DNA of 12,567 nucleotides from an uncultured Eubacteriales bacterium (GTDB lineage Bacteria > Bacillota > Clostridia > Oscillospirales > UBA644): positions 1 to 12,567 of the forward strand of contig CAKSQP010000038.1 in NCBI GenBank assembly GCA_934486965.1. Direction: 5' to 3'. Under the pieces are notes generated by a model. It was not told where the DNA came from. It was given only the letters and a program-made list of their open reading frames with translations, and searched no databases. This document shows positions 1 to 6,880 of this stretch, piece after piece (positions within the stretch are counted from its first letter, which is position 1; every line of letters starts with the position of its first letter). Position numbers and translations under genes: made by a program.

Positions 1-1013
1 ATATCGTAGATGAGTTTTTCGGTCTTTTCCCAGCCGAGGCAGGGGTCGGTTATCGACTTTCCGTAAACGCCGTCTTCGGGTTTCTGATTTCCGTCTTCGA
101 GATAACTTTCGATCATAAGCCCCTTGACGAAACTCTTAAGTTTTTCGTTGTGGTTTCTGCTGTGTATAACTTCTTTGCTTATTCGTATCTGTTCGAGGTA
201 TTTCTTGCCCGAATTTGCGTGGTTCGTGTCGATTATTACCGCCATGTTCTGCAAATTTTTGCTTTCGTAAAGTTCGCAGAGTTTGAGAAGGTCTTCATAA
301 TGATAGTTTGAACTGTTTCTTCCCTGATCGTCGGTGCTTCCGCGCAGGATCGCATGGGCAAGCGGATTGCCTTTGCTTTCGACTTCCCAGCCTCTGTAAA
401 TAAAGGTGTGGCTGTGCTGCGCGGCGATTATTGCGTTCATCATTACCGAAAGGTCTCCGCTTGTCGGGTTTTTCATTCCGACGGGAACTTCGATAGCGCT
501 TGACGTGAGTCTGTGTTGCTGATTTTCAACGGAACGCGCGCCGACCGCGACATAAGAAAGCAGATCCGAAAGATATCTGTAATTATCGGGATAGAGCATT
601 TCGTCGGCGCAGGTAAAGCCTGTTTCCTTTATCGCTCTCATGTGAAGTTCTCTGATCTTTATTATGCCTGCAAGCATATCGGGCGCCGCCTGAGGATCGG
701 GCTGATGAAGCATTCCCTTATATCCGTCGCCCGTTGTTCGGGGTTTGTTTGTATAAATTCTCGGAACGATGAGAATTTTGTCCTTGACTTTTTCCTGAAC
801 TTCGCGAAGCCGTGAGATGTATTCTATAACGGGTTCTTCGCTGTCGGCGGAACAGGGACCTATAATAAGGAGAAATTTATCGGAAGTTCCGCGGAAAATA
901 TCTCCGATTTCAATATCTCTCTTTGTTTTTATCTGTGACATTTCGTGCGTTACCGGAAACATTTCTTTTATTTCCATAGGTACAGGCAATTTTCTTTTGA
1001 ATTCGCAATTCAT
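1..1013 (-). CDS. aroF: 3-deoxy-7-phosphoheptulonate (DAHP) synthase, type I, 3' end cut by window
   Basis: Cytosolic enzyme of the first shikimate step, condensing phosphoenolpyruvate with erythrose 4-phosphate to DAHP. I translated it by hand because the frame runs off the left edge: 337 codons are visible, and by family length (about 350 aa) only a short tail should be missing. Type I motifs are IIGPCSAD (residues 50-57, metal-ligand Cys), NKPRTT (89-94, substrate binding), GARSVENQQHR, VGMKNPTSGD, DTNHANS (metal His), MIESYLEDGNQ (metal Glu) and KSITDPCLGW (metal Asp). The GARSVENQ/NPTSGD wording matches the clostridial branch of the AroFGH family rather than the KDO8PS-like branch common in Bacillus. 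The start is the ATG at 1011-1013, preceded by GGAGG about 8 nt upstream; Met13 is a weaker alternative. It follows tyrA by 15 nt and is the last visible gene of the aromatic operon. No ACT or chorismate mutase domain is fused at the N-terminus. Confidence 0.95.
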   Translation of the reverse strand, partial: MNCEFKRKLPVPMEIKEMFPVTHEMSQIKTKRDIEIGDIFRGTSDKFLLIIGPCSADSEEPVIEYISRLREVQEKVKDKILIVPRIYTNKPRTTGDGYKGMLHQPDPQAAPDMLAGIIKIRELHMRAIKETGFTCADEMLYPDNYRYLSDLLSYVAVGARSVENQQHRLTSSAIEVPVGMKNPTSGDLSVMMNAIIAAQHSHTFIYRGWEVESKGNPLAHAILRGSTDDQGRNSSNYHYEDLLKLCELYESKNLQNMAVIIDTNHANSGKKYLEQIRISKEVIHSRNHNEKLKSFVKGLMIESYLEDGNQKPEDGVYGKSITDPCLGWEKTEKLIYD

Positions 1014-1028
1014 TTTTCTTTCCTCCGT

Positions 1029-1892
1029 TTATCTGTGTTTATCAAATTGAATTTTTCTCTTGGTTGAAAGTTTCATCATCTCTCGCAGGCTTTCTCTGTC
1101 GTCGGCGTCGAGATACTGTTTTATTTTCTCAAGTTCGTTTATGAACATATCGATTTCGCCCGAAAGATATTTTTTGTTCAGCAAAAACAGTTCCGACCAC
1201 ATCTCGTCGTTTATTTTCGCGATACGGATAAGGTCTCTGAAAGAGTCTCCCGTATATTTGACGAGGTCGTCGTTTGTGTTGCAGGTCATAAGCGAAATTG
1301 CAATGCAGTGCGTAAGTTGCGAAAGAAAACCTATCATTTTATCGTGTTCTTCGATCGTAAGTTCGCTTATCCGGGAAAATCCGAGAATTTCGCCGAGTTT
1401 TTTGCAGGTCTCTATTGCTTCCCGCGTATTTTTTTCGGTCGGGGTGACTATAAAGTTTGCCGCCTTGAAAATATTGCCGTCGGCATATTCGATTCCGCGG
1501 CTTTCACGTCCCGCCATCGGGTGGCTTGCGATAAACTCAAGGTCGGGGCGGAGAAGTGCCTGTATCTTCGGTACGACCGCCGATTTTACGCCCGTAACGT
1601 CTGTTAACAGAGTTCCCGGAGTTATTAACCCCTGATTTTTTTCAAGCCATTCCGTAAGTATGTGCGGATAAAGTGCAAAAACGATAATGTCCGCGGTTTT
1701 TATTATGTTTTCATCGACCTCGGTCGTTCCTTCGGAGATCATTTTCCTTTTCAAAGCGTAATCAATGTCCTTTTGCTCTTTGGTTATCGCTTTTACTTTG
1801 TAGCCTTTTGCGCTGAGCGCTTCTGCGTAACTTCCTCCGATAACGCCGAGACCGATTATCAAAAATTCGGTGTCTGCTGTTATTTTATTCAT
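1029..1892 (-). CDS. tyrA: Prephenate dehydrogenase
   Basis: NAD(P)-dependent oxidative decarboxylation of prephenate to 4-hydroxyphenylpyruvate, the committed step to tyrosine. The 287-residue protein begins with a Rossmann fold (GLGVIGGS, residues 14-21), then HPMAGRE (124-130, with the catalytic His of the family). The helical dimerisation domain follows, with FLSQLTH (189-195; the usual wording is SHLPH) and SFRDLIRIAKINDEMWSEL (217-235). It ends about residue 287, so there is no C-terminal ACT domain as found in many Bacillota TyrA proteins; allosteric control by tyrosine through that domain is therefore not expected. The start ATG lies inside the end of aroA (8-nt overlap, ATGAATAA), with a GAGG Shine-Dalgarno in the aroA tail. 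An arogenate-specific enzyme cannot be excluded from the sequence, but the operon supplies prephenate directly. Confidence 0.95.
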   Translation of the reverse strand: MNKITADTEFLIIGLGVIGGSYAEALSAKGYKVKAITKEQKDIDYALKRKMISEGTTEVDENIIKTADIIVFALYPHILTEWLEKNQGLITPGTLLTDVTGVKSAVVPKIQALLRPDLEFIASHPMAGRESRGIEYADGNIFKAANFIVTPTEKNTREAIETCKKLGEILGFSRISELTIEEHDKMIGFLSQLTHCIAISLMTCNTNDDLVKYTGDSFRDLIRIAKINDEMWSELFLLNKKYLSGEIDMFINELEKIKQYLDADDRESLREMMKLSTKRKIQFDKHR

Positions 1893-3087
1893 ATTTTACC
1901 TCAATTCCGAGTTTTTCCAAATCTTTCCAATAGTCGGGATAACTTTTTCTTACCGCTTCGGCTCTTGTTATCGTTCCTCCCGTAATTGAACATATAACCG
2001 AAAGAGCCATCGCTATTCTGTGATCGTTATGGGACGAAAGGGGAGACGAGGGGAAATGCAGGGGCGCTTTCTTTACCGTTATCCTGTTGTCTTCAACGGT
2101 AATGTCGGCACCGAACTTTTCAAGTTCCTCTTTCATCGCGTTTCCTCTGTCCGATTCTTTATAGCGAAGTCTTGCCGTATTTTCAAGCGTCGCACCGTTT
2201 TTTAAGGCGGCGACCGCTAAAAGTACGGGTGCAAGGTCGGGACAGTTTCCGATATCGAGAACGGGCGTTCCGCCGCTCAGTTTGCGGTAATATTCTCTGT
2301 AAACGGAGTCTCCCTGTTTTGAGTTTTCCGAAAGTCCCGTAATCGTAACGTCGCCTCCGATAAGCCCGAAAGCGTCGGGAAAAGCGGCGTTCGAAAAGTC
2401 TCCTTCGACGGTTTGGGTGATGGGAGAATACTGTTGGTTTCCGAAAATCCTTACAGAGTTTCCGTCTTTTTCATATCTTATTTTTGCAAGGTCGAGAGTT
2501 TCAAAAGTAAGGTCGATGTAGGAACGGCTTTCCACGGGCGGCAGAATATTCAGTACCGAATCGCCGTTGAGAAGCGGCAAAGCAAACAGAAGCCCCGTAA
2601 TATATTGGCTTGAGACGTCTCCTCTGATTTCAAAGTCTCCCGCCGTCAGTTTGCCGCAGGCGGTTATTTTTCCGTCTCCTCGCTCAAATAAGAGCCCGTA
2701 TTTTTTACAGATATTCTCATATTCCGCAAGAGGGCGTTCCATAAGTCGGGGTTTTCCCGTAAAAACTATCGGGAAAGCGGCGGTAAGCGCAACGGGAATA
2801 AGAAAACGAAGAGTGCTTCCGCTTTCGTTGCAGTCGATGACCGCGTTCTTTTCAGGGGAAAATCCGTCAGAAACTACGGTGATTTTGTCTCCCGAAATTT
2901 CATATTTTGCGCCGAAAGCCGTTGCCGCCGACAATGTTGCGCCTATATCTTCGCTCATAACGACATTTTTTATTACGGACGTTCCCTTTGCGAGAATCGC
3001 CGCGACAATAAGTCTGTGAGCCATACTTTTCGACGGCTGAGCCTTTATTTCTCCGTTTGCCTTTGACGGCAAAATCGTAATATTCAT
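1885..3087 (-). CDS. aroA: 3-phosphoshikimate 1-carboxyvinyltransferase (EPSP synthase)
   Basis: Transfers the enolpyruvyl group of PEP to shikimate 3-phosphate, step six of the shikimate pathway. At 400 residues it is slightly shorter than E. coli AroA (427). Visible family motifs are QPSKSMAHR (17-25, phosphate-binding Lys/Ser/Arg), ESGSTLRF (88-95, PEP site), GDVSSQYITGLL (156-167, S3P-binding Ser-Ser-Gln), GDFSNAAF (229-236), NCPDLAPVL (281-289, catalytic Asp), RYKESDRG (308-315), HNDHRIAM (353-360) and the terminal KSYPDYW (381-387). The usual Gly between Pro and the first Ser of PGSKS is absent. The ATG overlaps the aroQ stop as ATGA, with GAGGAA upstream inside aroQ. The protein ends inside the tyrA start. 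MurA (UDP-GlcNAc enolpyruvyl transferase) is the only related alternative, and the S3P motifs and context rule it out. Confidence 0.97.
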   Translation of the reverse strand: MNITILPSKANGEIKAQPSKSMAHRLIVAAILAKGTSVIKNVVMSEDIGATLSAATAFGAKYEISGDKITVVSDGFSPEKNAVIDCNESGSTLRFLIPVALTAAFPIVFTGKPRLMERPLAEYENICKKYGLLFERGDGKITACGKLTAGDFEIRGDVSSQYITGLLFALPLLNGDSVLNILPPVESRSYIDLTFETLDLAKIRYEKDGNSVRIFGNQQYSPITQTVEGDFSNAAFPDAFGLIGGDVTITGLSENSKQGDSVYREYYRKLSGGTPVLDIGNCPDLAPVLLAVAALKNGATLENTARLRYKESDRGNAMKEELEKFGADITVEDNRITVKKAPLHFPSSPLSSHNDHRIAMALSVICSITGGTITRAEAVRKSYPDYWKDLEKLGIEVKYE

Positions 3088-3512
3088 TTTCCGTTCCTCA
3101 AGATGTCTATTGCTTCGAGATAACCGTCAAGCCCTTTCCCCGCGACAGTTGCAACGCAGATATTTCTGATATAACTTATCTGCCTGAAATCTTCGCGCGC
3201 GGAAACGTCGGAGATGTGAACTTCGACTGCGGGGACGGATACCGCCTTCAAAGCGTCGGCTATCGCAATGCTTGTATGGGTATACGCTCCGGGATTTATT
3301 ACGATGCCGTCCGATTTTTTGTAGCAATCCTGTATCTTATCGACGAGGTCGCCCTCATGGTTCGACTGATATATTTCGACTTCGATCCCGAGATCTTTAC
3401 AGTATTTTTCGATCATCAGTACAAGATCTTTATAGGTTTTTTTGCCGTAAATATCGGGTTCTCTTATTCCTATGAAGTTGATGTTCGCGCCGTTTATGAC
3501 GGTTATTTTCAT
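3084..3512 (-). CDS. aroQ: 3-dehydroquinate dehydratase, type II
   Basis: Dehydrates 3-dehydroquinate to 3-dehydroshikimate by the type II, trans-eliminating route. The 142 residues fit the small flavodoxin-like, dodecamer-forming family. Seen: NGANINFIGIREPDIYG (7-23) with the Arg and catalytic Tyr22 of the flexible lid; YQSNHEGDL (48-56); INPGAYTHTS (72-81) with substrate-binding Asn73; VEVHISDVSARED (96-108) with catalytic His99 and conserved Arg106. Two positions differ from the common consensus: Ala9 where most members have Pro (NGPN), and Ala85 where an Arg is usual (ALRDA). The catalytic residues are intact, so I infer an active enzyme. ATGA overlap with the upstream aroE-aroK stop and AAGGAG in the aroK tail point to translational coupling. 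Confidence 0.96.
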   Translation of the reverse strand: MKITVINGANINFIGIREPDIYGKKTYKDLVLMIEKYCKDLGIEVEIYQSNHEGDLVDKIQDCYKKSDGIVINPGAYTHTSIAIADALKAVSVPAVEVHISDVSAREDFRQISYIRNICVATVAGKGLDGYLEAIDILRNGK

Positions 3513-4762
3513 TTTGAAAACTCCTTAATTATCATATCCGTTACATTTTCGGAATTATTATCCGAAATAACCGTTATATCCGCCGCCGCGGCATATATCG
3601 GATAACGGGTGTCGTAAAGTTTCTTCAGTTTGTTCCTGTCCGATGAAAGCGGACGGTCGTTTGTCGGCTGAATATCGTTTATGTCTCTGTCGATAAAGAC
3701 CGTGACCCCGTTTTTTTTCAGATTTTCAACGTTTTCTTTTCTTAATACCGCGCCGCCGCCTACGGCGATGACTTTTGCATTGGTGTTTTTAAGGTCGGAA
3801 ATAACGCGGCTTTCAATGTCCCTGAAATATTCTTCGCCGTGTTCTCTGATGATTTTTGACGGGTGCCCGTATTCTTTTTCGATCAGTTCGTCGGTGTCGG
3901 CAAATGTTTTTCCTGTTTTTTGGGCAAGAAGTTTCCCGACGGTCGTTTTTCCGCAACCCGGCATTCCCGTAAGAACAATGTTTTGCTTGCTTTTAAGAAT
4001 ATCGGAAAAGACTTTATTCAATGTTTCCACGGAAATTTTTTCGCCCGTGAAAAGTTCAGCCGCTTTTACCGCCTGAGATACGAGCATATAAAGTCCTGTC
4101 TGCGCGGGGATTTTTCTGCTTTCCGCCGCGTAAACAAGTTTTGTTTTCAACGGGTTGTATATCGCGTCGACGACAGCCGATAAATTATTAAAGACGGAAA
4201 TGTCAATGGGAGAAACGTCGGTGTCCGGAAACATTCCGACGGGCGTTGTGTTGATTATTATGTCTGTAATATCGGCAATTTTATCGAGATTATCGTAAGT
4301 TATAAACTCAAAATCTCCGTCAGGAACAAGGTCGGGCTTTCTTGTCGCTTTATATATTTTTTTTGCGCCGAGAGTTTTTACCGCATACGCCGCGGTCCTT
4401 GAAGTTCCTCCCGAACCGAGGATAAGAACGGTTTTTCCCGAAATCTCTCCAGCGGTTTTCAGAATCAAATTTGAAATACCGAAAAGGTCGGTGTTGTATC
4501 CGTAAAGTCTTCCGTTTTTGTTTATTATCGCGTTTACCGCGCCTATCTCTTTTGCGGTTTCGTCAATTTCGTCAAGATACGGGATAACTTTCTGTTTGTA
4601 CGGTATCGTGACGTTTATCCCTCTGAAATTTTTTTCGGTCATGAATTTTGCAAAATCTTCTTCGGGAAGATCGCATATTTCATAGGTATAAAGTCCGAGA
4701 CTTTCGTGAATTTCCTTTGAAAAACTGTGTCCGAGAGGGTGTCCTATAAGTCCGAAGTCCAT
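3509..4762 (-). CDS. aroE-aroK: Bifunctional shikimate dehydrogenase-shikimate kinase fusion
   Basis: One 417-residue chain carries two consecutive enzymes. Residues 1-250 are AroE, which reduces 3-dehydroshikimate with NADPH. Visible are the shikimate-binding GHSFS (11-15), VTIPYK (51-56, catalytic Lys56), GYNTD (88-92, catalytic Asp92), the dinucleotide loop GSGGTSRTA (116-124), NTTPVGM (171-177) and GLYMLVSQA (223-231). Residues 259-417 are AroK, which phosphorylates shikimate: P-loop GMPGCGKTT (266-274), DTDELIE (289-295), YFRDIES (312-318), GGGAV (335-339), lid NDRPL (368-372) and DTRYPIY (384-390). The domains are joined almost without a linker. An upstream in-frame ATG at 4831 would add 23 residues read inside aroC; I reject it because GGAGGA at 4768-4773 sits 5 nt before the ATG at 4760-4762. 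The fusion covers adjacent pathway steps and may channel shikimate (inference). Confidence 0.95.
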   Translation of the reverse strand: MDFGLIGHPLGHSFSKEIHESLGLYTYEICDLPEEDFAKFMTEKNFRGINVTIPYKQKVIPYLDEIDETAKEIGAVNAIINKNGRLYGYNTDLFGISNLILKTAGEISGKTVLILGSGGTSRTAAYAVKTLGAKKIYKATRKPDLVPDGDFEFITYDNLDKIADITDIIINTTPVGMFPDTDVSPIDISVFNNLSAVVDAIYNPLKTKLVYAAESRKIPAQTGLYMLVSQAVKAAELFTGEKISVETLNKVFSDILKSKQNIVLTGMPGCGKTTVGKLLAQKTGKTFADTDELIEKEYGHPSKIIREHGEEYFRDIESRVISDLKNTNAKVIAVGGGAVLRKENVENLKKNGVTVFIDRDINDIQPTNDRPLSSDRNKLKKLYDTRYPIYAAAADITVISDNNSENVTDMIIKEFSK

Positions 4763-4763
4763 T

Positions 4764-5858
4764 TTATTCCTCCGAAAGAAAATCCGTTCCGTAACGGAGA
4801 GATAAAAGGTCTGCCGCGGCAAACGCCGCAATGCTGTCGACGACGACTCTTGCGCGGTGGAAGATCGCGGGGTCGTGTCTTCCTGTAAGCGTCAAAGTCG
4901 TTTCTTTTCCCGTTCTCATATCGACGGTCTTCTGTTCTCTGAAAATCGACGGAGTGGGCTTTATTGCGGTTCTGAAAATAACGGGCATTCCGTTTGTTAT
5001 CCCGCCGTTTATTCCGCCGTTATTGTTTGTCTCTGTTTCTATTCTGCCGTTTTTTACGGTAAACGGGTCGTTTGCAAGGCTTCCCGTTGTTTTTGCAAAG
5101 TTAAATCCGAGTCCGAACTCAACGCCCTTGACCGCAGGAACGGCAAACAGTCCTCTCGCAAGAACGCTTTCAAAAGAATCGAACCACGGTTCTCCGACGC
5201 CTGCGGGAAGTCCCGAGATCGCGGTTTCGAGAACTCCGCCGACGCTGTCTTTTTCTTCTGCGGCTTTTTCGATTCTCTTTATCATTTTTTCTGCGGCACT
5301 TTCGTCAAGCACTGCAAATTTTTCTTTTCCGAGCGTCATGATATCATCGGAAATGTCGGAAAAATCTCTGTCGGAAATATCTCCGCAGTTCTTTATGTGC
5401 GTCCCGATAATTATTCCCTTGTTTTTGAGCGCGTCGATAACTATTGCGCCCGCCGCGACTATCGCCGCTGTTATTCTTCCCGAAAAATGACCGCCTCCGC
5501 GGGGATCTTCGAATCCGCGGTATTTTATTTCTCCCGTGTAGTCCGCATGGGAAGGACGGGGCTTGCTTTCAAGTTCGGAATAGTCTTTGCTTTGCGTGTT
5601 TTTGTTTCTTATCATTATGCAAAGCGGCGTTCCCGTTGTCTTTCCGTTATGAACGCCCGAAAGAATTTCAAAGTTGTCTTCTTCGATTCTCGGCGTTGAA
5701 ATTTTTCCGTAGGGACGGCGCTGGTCGAGTTGATGTCTGATGAAATCTTCGTTTACCGAAAGTCCGGGGGCAAGTCCGTCGATAATTGCGCCGACCGCAG
5801 GGCCGTGGCTTTCGCCGAATACCGTCAGCGCAAGGCTTTGTCCGAATGTGTTTTTCAT
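4764..5858 (-). CDS. aroC: Chorismate synthase
   Basis: FMN-dependent 1,4-anti-elimination of phosphate from EPSP to give chorismate, the last shared step. The 364-residue length is normal. Visible signatures are FGESHGPAVG (14-23, conserved active-site His18), QRRPYG (46-51, where many members have RRxPG), RPSHADYTG (101-109, second conserved His), FEDPRGGGHFSGR, GLPAGVGEP (the conserved G-P-GxGEP stretch), NNGGINGGITNGMP, KPTPS and GRHDP near the C-terminus. The ATG overlaps the aroB stop as ATGA with a GGGGG Shine-Dalgarno just upstream, and the stop codon is one base from the aroE-aroK ATG. A flavin reductase partner is not encoded here, so the reduced FMN must come from elsewhere (the monofunctional bacterial type). 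Confidence 0.97.
   Translation of the reverse strand: MKNTFGQSLALTVFGESHGPAVGAIIDGLAPGLSVNEDFIRHQLDQRRPYGKISTPRIEEDNFEILSGVHNGKTTGTPLCIMIRNKNTQSKDYSELESKPRPSHADYTGEIKYRGFEDPRGGGHFSGRITAAIVAAGAIVIDALKNKGIIIGTHIKNCGDISDRDFSDISDDIMTLGKEKFAVLDESAAEKMIKRIEKAAEEKDSVGGVLETAISGLPAGVGEPWFDSFESVLARGLFAVPAVKGVEFGLGFNFAKTTGSLANDPFTVKNGRIETETNNNGGINGGITNGMPVIFRTAIKPTPSIFREQKTVDMRTGKETTLTLTGRHDPAIFHRARVVVDSIAAFAAADLLSLRYGTDFLSEE
4768..4773 (-). promoter_or_regulatory. Ribosome binding site fixing the aroE-aroK start
   Basis: GGAGGA on the minus strand lies 5 nt upstream of the ATG at 4760-4762, within the last codons of aroC. It decides for this start over the longer in-frame ATG at 4831, and predicts a protein that begins directly with the MDFGLIGHPLGHS shikimate-binding motif, as AroE proteins do. 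Confidence 0.85.
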
Positions 5859-6880
5859 TTCAATCCCCCTATCAAAGAATCGATTTCTTCCGCCGTCATC
5901 TTTTTTATTTTTCCGTCCCCGATATTTTCGACGACTACTGCCGAGAAAATTCCGTCTGCGGCTTTTTTGTCGTGAAGTATTGCAGATCTTATTCTGTCAG
6001 TTTTGTTTGTTATAATGTCGGTATATACCGTTTTGAGATTATCCCACATTCCGAGGGAAATATATATTTTCCTAAGCCTTTCGCGGAGTTCGTTTCCAGA
6101 TATCAGATACATTCCGAGAGCGACCGCTTCTCCGTGAAAAAGTTTTCCGTCTGCGGCGACTTCAAGTCCGTGTCCTATCGTGTGTCCGAAATTTAAGAGC
6201 ATTCTCTCGCCCTTTTCTTTTTCGTCGTTTTCAACGATGTTTTTCTTGACGGTAAGAGACTTGTATATTATCTGAGTTATGTCGGGTTTATCGGTATTTT
6301 CGAACATTTCAAAAAGTTCGCGGTCTCTTATCGCTCCCGACTTTAACGCTTCCATGAGTCCGTTTTTGATTTGCCTGTCGGGCAGGGAAGAGAGCGTTTC
6401 GGTGTCTATAAGAACTGCTTTCGGCTGATAGAATGCTCCGACAATGTTTTTTACTCCGCCGAAATTTATCGCGACTTTTCCGCCTATCGACGAATCGACC
6501 TGAGAAAGAACGGTCGTCGGCACGTTATAAAAATCAATACCGCGCATATAAGTCGCCGCCGCAAACCCCGCAAGGTCCCCGACAACACCGCCGCCGACCG
6601 CAACAACGCAGTCTTTGCGCGAAAATCCGTTGTCGAGCATGGTTTTGAGAAGCGTTTCAAGTCCGTCAAAAGATTTCGACTTTTCTCCGTTCGGGATAAT
6701 CTTTATAATTCCGTTCTTCGAACATTTTTTTATCTTTTCGGAATATTCCGTCGGGATATTGTCGTCGGTCACAATAAGAACATTTCTGTTTAAGTCAAAA
6801 TATTTATCGGCGTCTGCAAGCAAGTTTCTGCCTATTGTTATTCCGTAACTTCTTTCCTTTAAGTCAACCGTCAAATTCAT
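5855..6880 (-). CDS. aroB: 3-dehydroquinate synthase
   Basis: NAD- and divalent-metal-dependent cyclisation of DAHP to 3-dehydroquinate, step two. The 341 residues match the family. Seen: PNGEKSKSF (63-71, nucleotide contact), AVGGGVVGDLAGFAAATYMRG (about 94-114, NAD-binding glycine-rich segment), PTTVLSQVDSSIGGKVAIN (121-139), MEALKSGAI (176-184, metal-ligand Glu), DEKEKGERMLLNFGHTIGH (219-237) and LFHGEAVALGM (247-257, metal-ligand His). Glycerol dehydrogenase and 2-deoxy-scyllo-inosose synthase are relatives, but the pathway context settles the call. ATG overlaps the pheA stop as ATGA, and AGGAAG at 6885-6890 lies in the pheA tail, so translation is probably coupled to pheA. Confidence 0.97.
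   Translation of the reverse strand: MNLTVDLKERSYGITIGRNLLADADKYFDLNRNVLIVTDDNIPTEYSEKIKKCSKNGIIKIIPNGEKSKSFDGLETLLKTMLDNGFSRKDCVVAVGGGVVGDLAGFAAATYMRGIDFYNVPTTVLSQVDSSIGGKVAINFGGVKNIVGAFYQPKAVLIDTETLSSLPDRQIKNGLMEALKSGAIRDRELFEMFENTDKPDITQIIYKSLTVKKNIVENDEKEKGERMLLNFGHTIGHGLEVAADGKLFHGEAVALGMYLISGNELRERLRKIYISLGMWDNLKTVYTDIITNKTDRIRSAILHDKKAADGIFSAVVVENIGDGKIKKMTAEEIDSLIGGLK

Noticed and set aside
513..1985. Several plus-strand frames opposite the DAHP synthase and tyrA genes
   Set aside because: The minus strand encodes complete family motifs for both genes across this stretch; the plus frames are shadows without domains.
4763..4831. Longer aroE-aroK starting at 4831
   Set aside because: The 23 extra residues are out-of-frame reading of the aroC tail. 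A strong GGAGGA precedes the internal ATG at the normal AroE N-terminus.
4831..5699. Plus-strand open frames of 219 and 280 codons opposite aroC
   Set aside because: They are antisense to a fully motif-supported chorismate synthase, show no recognisable domain, are rich in Ser/Phe/Arg as expected from reverse-complement codon bias, and lack convincing ribosome binding sites.
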